Shown: one piece after another, positions 16,977 through 25,959 of the stretch
Layout of the letters: the number at the start of each line of letters is the position of its first letter
How positions within the stretch are numbered: position 1 is the stretch's first letter
Origin: Herbaspirillum sp. AP02
GTDB taxonomy: Bacteria; Pseudomonadota; Gammaproteobacteria; Burkholderiales; Burkholderiaceae_D
Reading direction: 5' to 3'
Length of the DNA stretch: 64,000 bases
Assembly: GCF_015767275.1 (NCBI RefSeq)
Contig: NZ_JADWMY010000016.1
Coordinates: 28,215 to 92,214, forward strand
Made by a program: the position numbers and the translations under genes
The notes under the pieces: model-generated
What the model was told of the DNA's origin: nothing
What the model saw: only the letters and a program-made list of their open reading frames with translations
Database searches by the model: none

Positions 16977-18776
16977 ATGACCGAACACCCGTCCCCTGCA
17001 GTCGCTTCCACGCCACCGGCCGATCCCAGCCATCTCGCCAACCGTGCCACCCGCACCCAGATATGGCGGCTCATCCGGCCGTTCTGGGTATCCGAAGAAA
17101 AGTGGAAGGCCTGGGCGCTGCTGCTGTCCATCATTGCCCTGAACCTGGGCATGGTCTACATCAACGTGCGCCTGAACTCGTGGAACCGCGACATGTACAA
17201 CGTGCTGCAATCGCGCGACTATCCGCAGTTCAAATCCTTGCTGTGGCAGTTCTCGGGACTGGCCTTCGTGTTCGTGGCCATCGCCATCTATAGCGTCTAC
17301 CTGAAGCAGGCGCTGCAGATCCGCTGGCGCTACTGGATGAGCACCCGCTATCTCGACCAGTGGCTGGCGCATCGCGCCTATTACCGCATCGAGCAAGGGC
17401 AGGAGGGTCGGCTCTCGGATAACCCCGACCAGCGCATCGCCGAGGACCTGCATGCGCTGACCTCCGATACGCTGTCGCTGGTGCTCGGGTTCATCTCCAG
17501 CAGCGTCACCCTGTTTTCCTTCATCCACATCCTGTGGTCGGTCAGCGGCCCGCTGAGTTTTTCGGCCGGTGGGCAGAATTGGGTCATTCCCGGTTACATG
17601 GTCTGGTTCGTCATCGCCTATGCCGCCGTCGGGTCCGGGCTGGTGTGGTGGATCGGTCGCCCGCTGGTGGGATTGAGCTTCAACCAGGAGCGCTTCGAGG
17701 CCAACTTCCGTTTCGGCCTGATCCGTGTGCGCGAGCATGCCGAGGCGGTGGCCCTGTATCGCGGCGAGGTGCAGGAACGCACCCAGCTGACAGCACGCCT
17801 GGACGATATCCGCCGCAACTGGTGGGACATCATGCGGCTGACCAAGAAGCTCAATGTGGCCGTCAATTTCTATGGCCAGTTTGCGGTGATCTTCCCGATG
17901 CTGGTGTCGGCGCCGCGCTACTTCTCGGGCGCCATCTCGCTGGGTGTGCTGATGCAGATCAGCGATGCCTTCGGCCAGGTGCAGGATGCGCTGTCGTGGT
18001 TCATCAATGCCTTCACCACGCTGGCCAGCTGGAAGGCCAGCATCAACCGGCTGGCGGGCTTCCATGCCGACGTCGAGCGTGCCACCGGCATGGCGCGCAC
18101 CATCGAGGTGGCGCCGCATGCGGGCAGTGCGGTGACGGTGTCGGGTTTGCAGCTGTCCTTCCCGGATGGCGCGCCGATGATGCGCAGTCTCGATGCGCGG
18201 GTGGAGTCGGGCGAGCATGTGCTCATCAGCGGCCCCTCGGGATGTGGCAAGTCCACGCTGATCCGCGCCATGGCCGATGTCTGGCCCTATGGTCATGGAC
18301 AGGTCGGCCTGCCGCAGGATGCCCCGGTGATGTTCCTGCCCCAGCGCAGCTACCTGCCCATCGGCAGCCTGCGGGCGGCGCTGTCCTATCCGGCAGCCGA
18401 GGGCAGTTTCGAGGATGCCCTCATCCTCCGTTACCTGGCCCTGTGCCGCCTGTCGCATCTGACCGACCGGCTGGATGTGGCGGCCAACTGGAGCCAGGCA
18501 TTGTCGCCGGGCGAGCAGCAACGGCTGGCCTTCGTGCGGGTGTTTCTGAATCGCCCGCGCATCGTGTTCCTGGATGAAGCCAGCAGCGCCATGGATGGCG
18601 AGACCGAAGAGGTGCTCTATGCCGCCTTGCCGCGCGAGCTGCCGGGCGTGACCGTGATCAGCATCGCGCACCGCGAGACGCTGGCGCGCTTCCACGACGT
18701 GCGCTGGAAGTTCGTCCCCGCGGCAGCGGGCGAGGGCGCGGGACATCGCGTGCAGATGCAGCCGATCACGTCGTGA
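16977..18776 (+). CDS. ABC transporter with SbmA/BacA-like membrane domain and ATPase (YddA type)
   Basis: The 599-residue protein joins an SbmA/BacA-type membrane domain (about 25-380, including WRYWMSTRYLDQWLAHRAYYRIE and DNPDQRIAEDL) to a C-terminal ATPase. The ATPase shows Walker A SGPSGCGKST, the Q-loop region MFLPQRSYLPIGSLRAAL, signature LSPGEQQRLAF and Walker B IVFLDEASSAMD. Relatives (YddA, BclA, Rv1819c) move peptides, bleomycin or cobalamin. ATG 16977 with AGGA eight bases before it is preferred over an open frame 22 codons longer. It is monocistronic. The direction of transport and substrate are not evident. Confidence 0.88.
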   Translation: MTEHPSPAVASTPPADPSHLANRATRTQIWRLIRPFWVSEEKWKAWALLLSIIALNLGMVYINVRLNSWNRDMYNVLQSRDYPQFKSLLWQFSGLAFVFVAIAIYSVYLKQALQIRWRYWMSTRYLDQWLAHRAYYRIEQGQEGRLSDNPDQRIAEDLHALTSDTLSLVLGFISSSVTLFSFIHILWSVSGPLSFSAGGQNWVIPGYMVWFVIAYAAVGSGLVWWIGRPLVGLSFNQERFEANFRFGLIRVREHAEAVALYRGEVQERTQLTARLDDIRRNWWDIMRLTKKLNVAVNFYGQFAVIFPMLVSAPRYFSGAISLGVLMQISDAFGQVQDALSWFINAFTTLASWKASINRLAGFHADVERATGMARTIEVAPHAGSAVTVSGLQLSFPDGAPMMRSLDARVESGEHVLISGPSGCGKSTLIRAMADVWPYGHGQVGLPQDAPVMFLPQRSYLPIGSLRAALSYPAAEGSFEDALILRYLALCRLSHLTDRLDVAANWSQALSPGEQQRLAFVRVFLNRPRIVFLDEASSAMDGETEEVLYAALPRELPGVTVISIAHRETLARFHDVRWKFVPAAAGEGAGHRVQMQPITS

Positions 18777-18901
18777 GCTGAGCAGATGGCGGGCCATACC
18801 GTTTTTGCATAAGCTCGGCGGAAAGGGCGTGACAGAATGGATTCATCGCGGCACGGTTCGCCGCATCCACCCGCTCACCCACGATTACTGGAAAGCCCAC
18901 C

Positions 18902-19750
18902 ATGAACGATCCCATCGTCTATCTCAATGGCGAACTCACGCCGCTGTCCGAAGCCCGCGTCCCGGTGCTGGATCGCGGTTTCATCTTCGGCGATGGCATC
19001 TACGAGGTGATCCCCATGTATCGCCGCAAGGCTTTCCGTGGTCGCCAGCACCTCGCGCGCCTGTTCCGCAGCCTGGACAGCATCGGTATTCCCAATCCGC
19101 ATGACGAGGCCGGCTGGAACGCCCTGATCGACCAGGTGGTCCAGGCCAACGGTCTGGAGGACCAGATGATCTATCTGCAGGTCACCCGGGGTGTCGCCAA
19201 GCGCGCCCATGCCTTCCCCAAGGAAATGGTGCCGACGGTGCTGATCATGACCAATCCCATGGCGCTGCCGGCGGCCTCGGCCATCGAGCTGGGCGTGGCC
19301 TGCGTGACCATGGAAGATCGCCGCTGGCTCAATTGCCAGATCAAGTCGACCTCGCTGCTGGGCAATGTGCTGGCCGCGCAGTTCGCTGCCGAGAATGAAG
19401 TGACCGAGGCGATCCAGTTCCGTGACGGTTTCCTGTCGGAAGCCTCGTCCTCCAATGTGTGGGTGGTCAAGGATGGCCAGATGTCGGCACCGCCCAAGGA
19501 CAACCTGATCCTGGAAGGCATCCGCTATGGCCTGATGGAAGAGCTGTGCGTCGAGCAGGGTATCGTGCTGCAGTCGCGCCGCATCACCCGCGAGGAAGTA
19601 CTGGCGGCCGACGAGCTCATCATTTCCTCGGCCAGCAAGGAAGTGCTGCCGGTGGTCAAGCTGGACGGCCAGCCGGTGGGCAGCGGGCATCCGGGGCCGG
19701 TGTTCGGCAAGGTCTATGCGGCCTACCAGGCAGCCAAGGCCCGTCTGTAA
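18902..19750 (+). CDS. dat: D-amino acid (D-alanine) transaminase, PLP fold type IV
   Basis: The 282-residue enzyme is of normal length for D-amino-acid transaminase, which exchanges D-Ala and D-Glu amino groups and so feeds peptidoglycan synthesis. Visible motifs are the N-terminal VPVLDRGFIFGDGIYEVIP, the PLP lysine K148 in CQIKSTSLLGN, and FLSEASSSNVWVVKDG. The start has GGAAAG seven bases upstream. The gene precedes ybeD and, after an interruption, lipB and lipA, a grouping common in betaproteobacteria. Branched-chain transaminase is the main alternative, but the RGV and SEASSSN blocks favour the D-specific type. Confidence 0.9.
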   Translation: MNDPIVYLNGELTPLSEARVPVLDRGFIFGDGIYEVIPMYRRKAFRGRQHLARLFRSLDSIGIPNPHDEAGWNALIDQVVQANGLEDQMIYLQVTRGVAKRAHAFPKEMVPTVLIMTNPMALPAASAIELGVACVTMEDRRWLNCQIKSTSLLGNVLAAQFAAENEVTEAIQFRDGFLSEASSSNVWVVKDGQMSAPPKDNLILEGIRYGLMEELCVEQGIVLQSRRITREEVLAADELIISSASKEVLPVVKLDGQPVGSGHPGPVFGKVYAAYQAAKARL

Positions 19751-19787
19751 GCTTGCAGGCCAGCACAGTGCGCGCACATTGATCAAC

Positions 19788-19821
19788 GGCGACCCTGACG
19801 TTTTCTGCACGTCGGGTCGCC
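19788..19821. other. Long hairpin between dat and ybeD
   Basis: GGCGACCC pairs with GGGTCGCC and GACG with CGTC, giving 12 bp with one bulged T and a nine-base loop. No T run follows; a TAGAAT -10-like box lies ten bases downstream (19831-19836). It may be an attenuating or processing hairpin between the two genes. Confidence 0.45.
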
Positions 19822-19952
19822 GGCATGGCGTAGAATGCAGGCATCCCCCACCCGTATTCACCCGACCCTCCGCTTGAAGCCTGCCGGTTCATCCCCATCT
19901 GGGAGCATTGAAACCCGGAGCGCCGAAGCGGACAACGCCAAGACGGTTTGCC

Positions 19953-20234
19953 ATGACTATGCCCACAATTTCCCCTGAAGAATCCCTGATCGAGTATCCC
20001 AGCGACTTCCCCATCAAGGTGGTCGGGGTCACCCATGACGCGTTCGCCGAAACCATCGTCGCCATGGTCATCGAGCATGATCCCGAGTTTCATGCGGGCA
20101 AGGTCGAGATGCGGCCATCCACCCAGGGCAAGTACCTGTCGTTGACGCTGACCGTGCGCGCCACCAGCCGCACCCAGCTCGACAACATCTATCGCGCGCT
20201 GTCCACGCACGAGATGGTCAAGTTCGTGCTCTGA
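19953..20234 (+). CDS. ybeD: YbeD family protein (DUF493)
   Basis: This 93-residue protein matches the YbeD/DUF493 family: YPSDFPIKVVGVTHDAF at the start, VEMRPSTQGKYLSLTLTV in the middle and the end DNIYRALSTHEMVKFVL. The fold is a small ACT-like ferredoxin domain suggested to be regulatory, and the gene usually lies next to lipB. ATG 19953 is chosen because upstream residues are not family-like; the ATG two codons later is an alternative. The molecular role is not established. Confidence 0.92.
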   Translation: MTMPTISPEESLIEYPSDFPIKVVGVTHDAFAETIVAMVIEHDPEFHAGKVEMRPSTQGKYLSLTLTVRATSRTQLDNIYRALSTHEMVKFVL

Positions 20235-20298
20235 TCCGGTTCGCGGTGTCGCAAGGTCGGCAAAGGCCGGCGCAGTCCTTCGGGATGCGCCGGTTTTT

Positions 20299-21267
20299 TC
20301 ATGGGCTTTTCGCTTTTTTGCGGCCTGGCGTTTTCGGCACATCGCCCGGCCAGCCGGGGATGGCCTGGAACAGTTGCATCTCCTCGAAGATCCATTGGCG
20401 GAAGGCCACCACGCCGGGCTTTTCCAGCCCCTCCGGCAGGTGCACCAGGTAGTGCGCCTCGTCGCACAGCTGGGCCACGTCGAACAGGCGCACCAGCGTG
20501 CCGCTGGCGATCTCCTGCCAGGCGATGGTGTGCCGCGACAGTGCCACGCCCTTGCCCTCGACGGCATGACGCAGCGTCAATGAGGAGTCTTCCACCACCA
20601 GCGTGCCGCTGGGCTCCGGCAGGTCCAGCCCGGCCAGGGTCAGCCAGGGCTGCCAGGACTCGCGGGTATCCATGCGCAACAGCGTGCAATGGGCCAGGTC
20701 GGCCGGGCGCGTGAGCTTGCGGCTGCGGGCGCCGTCGCCGCGATAACCGGGGGCGGCCACCGGGTAGTAGTAATCGTCGCTGAGCTTTTCGGTGACCACG
20801 CCGCTGTATTGCCCGCGGCCGAAGCGGATGCCCACGTCCACTCCGTCCAGGCGCAGGTCGGCCAGATGGCTGCCCGATTGCAGCACCACCTCGATTTCCG
20901 GATGGGCATCGATGAACTTCCACAGGCGCGGCGCCAGCCAGCGTGAGGCGAACGAGGGTGTGGCCGAGATCACCAGGCGCTGCTGGCGGTTCAGGCTGCG
21001 CAGGTGTTCGGCGGCCTGGGCGATTTCGCCGAGCGACTTGCGGATAGTGGCGGCGAAGCGCTGGCCGGTCTCGGTGATGGCGATGCGCTTGCCGTGGCGC
21101 TTGAAGAGCTGCAGGCCGAGGTCCTCTTCCAGCGCGCGCACCTGGTGGCTGATGGCACCGGGGGTCACATGCACCTCCTCGGCCGCACGCGAGAAGCATT
21201 CGTGGCGGGCGGCCGCGTCAAAGGCGCGCAGGGCGGCCAGGTTGGGCAGTTTCCTGAGATCGGCCAT
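20299..21267 (-). CDS. LysR family transcriptional regulator, GcvA-like
   Basis: The 322-residue protein has an N-terminal winged HTH (LAALRAFDAAARHECFSRAA, then HVTPGAISHQVRALEEDLG) of the GcvA/AmpR branch and a C-terminal periplasmic-binding-like effector domain. ATG 21267 has AAGGA upstream; the longer frame adds 13 residues without support. It is divergent from a DUF2917 gene across about 190 bases, the usual layout for a LysR protein that controls its neighbour. The effector is unknown. This pair sits inside the otherwise conserved dat-ybeD-lipB-lipA order. Confidence 0.9.
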   Translation of the reverse strand: MADLRKLPNLAALRAFDAAARHECFSRAAEEVHVTPGAISHQVRALEEDLGLQLFKRHGKRIAITETGQRFAATIRKSLGEIAQAAEHLRSLNRQQRLVISATPSFASRWLAPRLWKFIDAHPEIEVVLQSGSHLADLRLDGVDVGIRFGRGQYSGVVTEKLSDDYYYPVAAPGYRGDGARSRKLTRPADLAHCTLLRMDTRESWQPWLTLAGLDLPEPSGTLVVEDSSLTLRHAVEGKGVALSRHTIAWQEIASGTLVRLFDVAQLCDEAHYLVHLPEGLEKPGVVAFRQWIFEEMQLFQAIPGWPGDVPKTPGRKKAKSP

Positions 21268-21317
21268 GGTGGGTTCCTTGTGAATTTCATTCGCAAAGAA
21301 ACGCAATATATATCGTT

Positions 21318-21345
21318 TTGTTGTGCTGCAGGGTTTTCCTACAAT
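21318..21345 (+). promoter_or_regulatory. Probable promoter of the DUF2917 gene
   Basis: TTGTTG (21318-21323) and TACAAT (21340-21345) are separated by 16 bases in the LysR-DUF2917 divergent region. The AT-rich stretch just before it (21300-21317) would be a natural LysR binding area. Confidence 0.5.
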
Positions 21346-21454
21346 GGTGACTCATTCACCATCACTCCAGGCATTCTCCCTCTGAAAGCCGCACCCGACC
21401 GGGCAGCGCGGCAGGGGCGCGGCTTGCCTGGATTTTCGCAAGGGAGTACCCGCC

Positions 21455-21835
21455 ATGGCAATTTCATTCGCAGATCAGACACCTCCGGAGAGACTTCTGG
21501 AAGGACAGACGCAGACCCGCCGCCTGCGCGGTGGCGTGCGCATCCGCATCACCAGCGGCCTGGTGTGGCTGACCATTGCCGGCTGCCGGCAGGACATCTG
21601 GCTCACGGCCGGACGTTGCTTCGATTACCACGGGCGCGGGCTGGCCATCCTGGAAGCGGTGCACGGTGCGGCCGAGTTCACGGTGTCGCCCCTGCGTCGG
21701 GCGGGCTGGCGCAGCTGGCTGTCCGGCACCGGTGCTGCCGTCGCCCCGCAGGCGCCGCTGCTGCCGATGGCTGAGGGTGGCGATACGGTGCGTATCAGCA
21801 AGTTGTTGCCGCACGGACTGATCCGCTGGTTCTGA
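21455..21835 (+). CDS. DUF2917 domain protein
   Basis: The 126-residue protein fits DUF2917: a short N-terminal part followed by [36 protein letters not shown] and [13 protein letters not shown]. These resemble a small cupin-like beta fold. No signal peptide or membrane segment is seen. The gene is divergent from the LysR regulator and is probably its target. It is found next to LysR genes in many Burkholderiales, but no function is known. Confidence 0.75.
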   Translation: MAISFADQTPPERLLEGQTQTRRLRGGVRIRITSGLVWLTIAGCRQDIWLTAGRCFDYHGRGLAILEAVHGAAEFTVSPLRRAGWRSWLSGTGAAVAPQAPLLPMAEGGDTVRISKLLPHGLIRWF

Positions 21836-21870
21836 CACGGGCCTGTCCGAATTTCGCTACACTGACGGAC

Positions 21871-22575
21871 ATGCAAACCGCACTACCCACCGCCAGCGCC
21901 AGCGACACCCCCGCCGCTGCTGCTGCCCGCCGCCCGCAGATCGTGCGGCGGGGCGTCGAGTCCTACGAAACCAGCTTCGCCGACATGCGCGCCTACACCG
22001 ATGCGCGCACCGCCGACAGTCCCGACCAGCTCTGGATCGTCGAACATCCCCCCGTCTATACCCTGGGCCTGGGCGCCGACCGCGCCCATGTGTTGAATCC
22101 ACACGACATCCCGGTGGTGCAGACCGACCGGGGTGGCGAGGTCACCTACCACGGCCCCGGACAGGTGGTCATCTACCTCTTGATGGACCTGCGCCGCAAC
22201 CGCAGCGGGGCGCGCCTGTTCGCCCGCGAATTCGTGCACAACATCGAAGAGGCGGTGATCGCCACGCTGGCGGCGTATAATCTCGCCGGTGTACGCAAGG
22301 AAGGGGCGCCCGGCATCTACGCTGCCGACGGCCCCTGGCAGGGCGCCAAGGTGGCCGCGCTGGGCTTGAAGATACGGGGCAACGGCTGCACCTACCACGG
22401 GGTATCTCTGAACGTGGCAATGGACCTGGCGCCGTTTTCCTGGATCAATCCCTGTGGCTACGAAGGCCTGGCCACCGTGGACATGCAGACCCTGGGGGCC
22501 GGACAGGCCCGCCTGGCCGATGTCCAGGACTTGCTTGCAGACCAACTGATCGCCCGCTTCGCGGGCATGGCTTGA
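21871..22575 (+). CDS. lipB: Octanoyltransferase LipB
   Basis: LipB moves octanoyl from acyl carrier protein to lipoyl domains, the first step in lipoate synthesis. The 234-residue product has [12 protein letters not shown] (87-98), the catalytic Lys160 in [11 protein letters not shown] and the nucleophile Cys195 in WINPCGYEG, so it should be active. It has a 20-residue Ala-rich N-terminal extension. lipA begins 41 bases after its stop, so the pair is likely co-transcribed. Confidence 0.96.
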   Translation: MQTALPTASASDTPAAAAARRPQIVRRGVESYETSFADMRAYTDARTADSPDQLWIVEHPPVYTLGLGADRAHVLNPHDIPVVQTDRGGEVTYHGPGQVVIYLLMDLRRNRSGARLFAREFVHNIEEAVIATLAAYNLAGVRKEGAPGIYAADGPWQGAKVAALGLKIRGNGCTYHGVSLNVAMDLAPFSWINPCGYEGLATVDMQTLGAGQARLADVQDLLADQLIARFAGMA

Positions 22576-22615
22576 GCCTCACGCGCTGAGCGCGCCCGGG
22601 GCCGGAACGACCGAC

Positions 22616-23614
22616 ATGACGACCGAAATCACTTCCGCAGCAGATTCCTCCTCCAATGCCAACGCCGCCGGCGCGGCCCGCGTGAACCCGCTGGACAAGC
22701 AGAAAGGCGCCGGCAAGACGGCCTGGATTCCCATCAAGGTGGTGGCCGCCGAAAAGCTGAAGAAGCCGGACTGGATTCGCGTCAAGGCGGGCTCGCCGAC
22801 CACGCGCTTCTACGAGATCAAGGACATCCTGCGCGCCAACAACCTGGTGACGGTCTGCGAGGAAGCTTCCTGCCCCAACATCGGCGAATGCTTCGGCAAG
22901 GGCACCGCGACCTTCATGATCATGGGTGACAAGTGCACCCGCCGCTGCCCGTTCTGCGATGTCGGCCACGGTCGTCCCGACCCGCTGGACCCCAACGAGC
23001 CGGAAAACCTGGCCAAGACCATCGCCCAGTTGCGCCTGTCCTACGTGGTCATCACCAGCGTGGACCGCGACGACCTGCGCGACGGCGGTGCAGCCCACTT
23101 TGCAGCCTGCATCCAGCGTGTACGCGAATTGTCGCCCGAGACCCGCATCGAGATCCTGACCCCGGACTTCCGTGGCCGCATGGACCGCGCGCTGGAAATC
23201 CTCAAGATGGCCCCGCCGGACGTGATGAATCACAACCTGGAAACCGCGCCGCGCCTGTACAAGGAAGCCCGTCCGGGTTCCGACTACGAGTATTCGCTGA
23301 GCCTGTTGAAGCGTTTCAAGGACCTGCATCCGGAAGTACCGACCAAGTCCGGCATCATGGTCGGCCTGGGCGAGACCGACGAGGAAGTGCTGCAGGTCAT
23401 GCGCGACATGCGTGCCCACAACGTCGACATGCTCACCATCGGCCAGTACCTCATGCCCAGTGGCGACCACCTGCCGGTGCGCCGCTACGTGCACCCGGAC
23501 ACCTTCAAGATGTACGAGGAAGAGGCCTACAAGATGGGCTTCGTGCACGCCGCCGTGGGCGCCATGGTGCGCTCCAGCTATCACGCGGACCAGCAGGCGC
23601 ACGGGTTGGTCTGA
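22616..23614 (+). CDS. lipA: Lipoyl synthase LipA
   Basis: LipA is a radical-SAM enzyme that inserts two sulfurs into octanoyl groups. The 332-residue product has the auxiliary cluster cysteines C81, C86 and C92 ([12 protein letters not shown]) and the radical-SAM cysteines C107, C111 and C114 (CTRRCPFC). Both 4Fe-4S clusters are therefore complete. A Ser/Ala-rich N-terminus precedes the domain. A terminator follows at 23635-23661. Confidence 0.97.
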   Translation: MTTEITSAADSSSNANAAGAARVNPLDKQKGAGKTAWIPIKVVAAEKLKKPDWIRVKAGSPTTRFYEIKDILRANNLVTVCEEASCPNIGECFGKGTATFMIMGDKCTRRCPFCDVGHGRPDPLDPNEPENLAKTIAQLRLSYVVITSVDRDDLRDGGAAHFAACIQRVRELSPETRIEILTPDFRGRMDRALEILKMAPPDVMNHNLETAPRLYKEARPGSDYEYSLSLLKRFKDLHPEVPTKSGIMVGLGETDEEVLQVMRDMRAHNVDMLTIGQYLMPSGDHLPVRRYVHPDTFKMYEEEAYKMGFVHAAVGAMVRSSYHADQQAHGLV

Positions 23615-23634
23615 GCCGGCTGGCTTGGCGCCGC

Positions 23635-23661
23635 AAGGCCCCGCCGTGCGCGGGGCTTTTT
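23635..23661 (+). terminator. Terminator of lipBA
   Basis: GCCCCGC and GCGGGGC (7 bp) with a five-base loop are followed by five T. It lies 20 bases after the lipA stop. Confidence 0.88.
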
Positions 23662-23685
23662 CTTGCGTGAGGGTAATTCAAATTC

Positions 23686-23717
23686 CCCGTACAAGTCGCT
23701 CAGGTGGCTTGTACGGG
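23686..23717. repeat. Perfect inverted repeat upstream of ribA
   Basis: CCCGTACAAG and CTTGTACGGG are perfect 10-base arms separated by 12 bases. It lies about 80 bases before ribA and after the lipA terminator. It could be an operator or a leader hairpin; no T run follows. Confidence 0.6.
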
Positions 23718-23794
23718 ATAGTGGGGCGCTGAAAGAAACCCGGCTGCAAGGTAAGATACGCGGTTCTGAGCATTCGATTCGAAAGCAGGTTGTC

Positions 23795-24487
23795 ATGTCC
23801 TCATCCATCGCCCCGGCCGCCGCCGTGCCGGAAGAAAAACTGGTCTTCGTCAGTTCGTGCAAGTTGCCCATGCCTTGGGCCACCTTCGAGCTGCACGCCT
23901 TCTACGATGAAGTTTCCGGCAAGGAACATCTGGCCCTGACCCTGGGCGATGTCGGTAGCGGCGTGCCGGTGCTGGGCCGCGTGCATTCCGAATGCCTGAC
24001 CGGCGACGCGCTGTTCTCCCAGCGCTGCGACTGCGGCGCCCAGCTGGAGGCTGCCCTGAAGAAGATCGCCAAGGAAGGCCGTGGCGTGCTGTTCTACCTG
24101 CGCCAGGAAGGCCGTGGCATCGGGCTGTTGAACAAGATCCGCGCCTACCACCTGCAGGACCAGGGCGCCGATACCGTGGAGGCTAATGAACGCCTGGGCT
24201 TCCCGGCGGACATGCGGCGCTACACCATCGTATTGCCCATGCTGGCCCACCTGAAGATCACCAGCCTGCGCCTGATGACCAACAACCCGCGCAAGGTCAA
24301 GGCACTGGAAGAGAGCGGCATCACCGTGGCCGAGCGCATTGCCCTGATCGCCAACCACAATCCCTTCAACATCGGCTACCTGGGGACCAAGGCGCGCAAG
24401 CTGGGGCACCTGCTGCCGGGCCTGGGCAAGACCGACGCTCAACCTCAACCCGAGAAAGTGCCGCTGGATGCGCACGACAATGAGTGA
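23795..24487 (+). CDS. ribA: GTP cyclohydrolase II RibA
   Basis: RibA opens GTP to the first riboflavin precursor. The 230-residue product has the zinc cysteines C67, C78 and C80 (HSECLTGD and QRCDCGA) with the same spacing as E. coli RibA, and the catalytic block [10 protein letters not shown]. It is a stand-alone cyclohydrolase without a fused RibB domain. ATG 23795 is preferred; 44 upstream codons in frame overlap the inverted repeat and lack family character. A second GTP cyclohydrolase (FolE, for folate) is encoded at 53825. Confidence 0.94.
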   Translation: MSSSIAPAAAVPEEKLVFVSSCKLPMPWATFELHAFYDEVSGKEHLALTLGDVGSGVPVLGRVHSECLTGDALFSQRCDCGAQLEAALKKIAKEGRGVLFYLRQEGRGIGLLNKIRAYHLQDQGADTVEANERLGFPADMRRYTIVLPMLAHLKITSLRLMTNNPRKVKALEESGITVAERIALIANHNPFNIGYLGTKARKLGHLLPGLGKTDAQPQPEKVPLDAHDNE

Positions 24488-24513
24488 ATTGCGCGACTGA
24501 ACCGCACAACACC

Positions 24514-24543
24514 AGACGGGCCGATACGGTCCGTCTTTTTTTT
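24514..24543 (+). terminator. Terminator of ribA
   Basis: AGACGGGCCG pairs with CGGTCCGTCT (one G-T pair) around an ATA loop, followed by eight T. Confidence 0.9.
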
Positions 24544-24619
24544 GCCCGTTCCTGCCGGCCCCTTGACGCATCGGTTAGCATGGCGACTGGACTGTCCATT
24601 CTCATCCCGTCTTTACAAC

Positions 24620-25786
24620 ATGAACCCATCCGTACCCGCCGGCGCTGCGCCGATTCCCGTTTCCCTGCTCACCGGCTTCCTGGGCAGCGGCAAGACCACG
24701 CTGTTGAATCACCTGATCGCCCAGCCGGAAATGAAGGACACGCTGGTCATCATCAACGAGTTCGGCGAGATCGGTCTGGATCACCTGCTGGTGGCGCACA
24801 GCCAGGAAGAAACCATCGTCGAGATGAGCAGCGGCTGCCTGTGCTGCACCATCCGTGGCGATCTCAAGAAGACGCTCAAGGACATCACCTGGCGCTTCGC
24901 CGAAGGCGGCCAGCGCAAGTTCAACCGGGTGGTCATCGAGACCACCGGCCTGGCCTCGCCCACGCCCATCCTGCACACGCTGATGACGGACCCCTTCATT
25001 TCGGAGCGCTATCGTCTCGATGGCGTGATCGTCACGGTTGATGCGGTCAATGGCATGTCGACCCTGGACAGTCACCCGGAAGCCGTGCAACAGGCGGCGG
25101 TTGCCGACCGCCTGCTGCTGACCAAGACCGACCTGGCCGACGCCGCCACGCTGTCGGCCCTGCAGGCGCGCCTGCGCACGCTGAACCCGGGTGCGCGCCA
25201 GTTGCAGCCGCAGGTCGGCCAGATCGCGGCCGGCGAGCTGCTGGATGCGGGCCTGTTCAAGCCGGGCGAGAAAATGCCTGACGTGGCGCGCTGGCTCAAC
25301 GAGGAAGCCTTCGCCGAGAAAGCAGCCCAGCACCACCATCATGGACACGATCACCATCACCACGATCATCATGCCCATGGGCATCATGAGCATGATCACG
25401 CCCACGACGTCAACCGTCACGACGACCACATCCGCGCCTTCTGCTTTACCTTCGACGAGCCCATCGATCCGGTGCTCTTCGATGAATGGCTGAGCTTGCT
25501 GGTGGGCTTCAAGGGTCCCAACATCCTGCGCATCAAGGGCATCCTCAACCTCAAGGGCGAGGCGTTGCCGACCGTGATCCATGGTGTGCAGCACATCTTC
25601 CATCCCACCGCCACCTTGCCGCAGTGGCCCTCGGAAGACCGTCGCAGCCGCATCGTCTTCATCACCCGCGACGTCGAGCGGGCCACCATCGAGCGCTCCT
25701 TCGACGCCTTCATGCAAGCCCAGCAGATCGAGCGGGAGGCGCGCGAGGCGCAACAAAAGCGCAACGCGGCACCGGCCGCCTACTGA
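24620..25786 (+). CDS. CobW/YjiA-type G3E GTPase with histidine-rich metal-binding insert
   Basis: The 388-residue protein has the P-loop GFLGSGKTT (19-27), the metal-binding CXCC motif at C73-L-C-C76, and the C-terminal CobW domain (about 280-375). Between the domains, about residues 238-266 are almost all His with Asp, Gly and Glu. The CXCC motif and His stretch mark COG0523 metallochaperones for zinc, cobalt or nickel. ATG 24620 gives the usual start just before LLTGFLGSGKTT. No Zur-box-like palindrome is evident upstream, so zinc regulation is not shown. Confidence 0.9.
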   Translation: MNPSVPAGAAPIPVSLLTGFLGSGKTTLLNHLIAQPEMKDTLVIINEFGEIGLDHLLVAHSQEETIVEMSSGCLCCTIRGDLKKTLKDITWRFAEGGQRKFNRVVIETTGLASPTPILHTLMTDPFISERYRLDGVIVTVDAVNGMSTLDSHPEAVQQAAVADRLLLTKTDLADAATLSALQARLRTLNPGARQLQPQVGQIAAGELLDAGLFKPGEKMPDVARWLNEEAFAEKAAQHHHHGHDHHHHDHHAHGHHEHDHAHDVNRHDDHIRAFCFTFDEPIDPVLFDEWLSLLVGFKGPNILRIKGILNLKGEALPTVIHGVQHIFHPTATLPQWPSEDRRSRIVFITRDVERATIERSFDAFMQAQQIEREAREAQQKRNAAPAAY

Positions 25787-25959
25787 GCAGGACCGGCCGC
25801 GCAGGCGGTCGAATGTTCCTGCGGGGAAACATGAGAACGACCTGGCGATGGGATAAGCGCCCGCCGGCAGTGCGCCGATTAAAAATAAATCCGCAACGGC
25901 CGATAACGAGGGATAGTCCAGATTATGATCGGGCTCCATAGAGATATAACGATTCGTTT

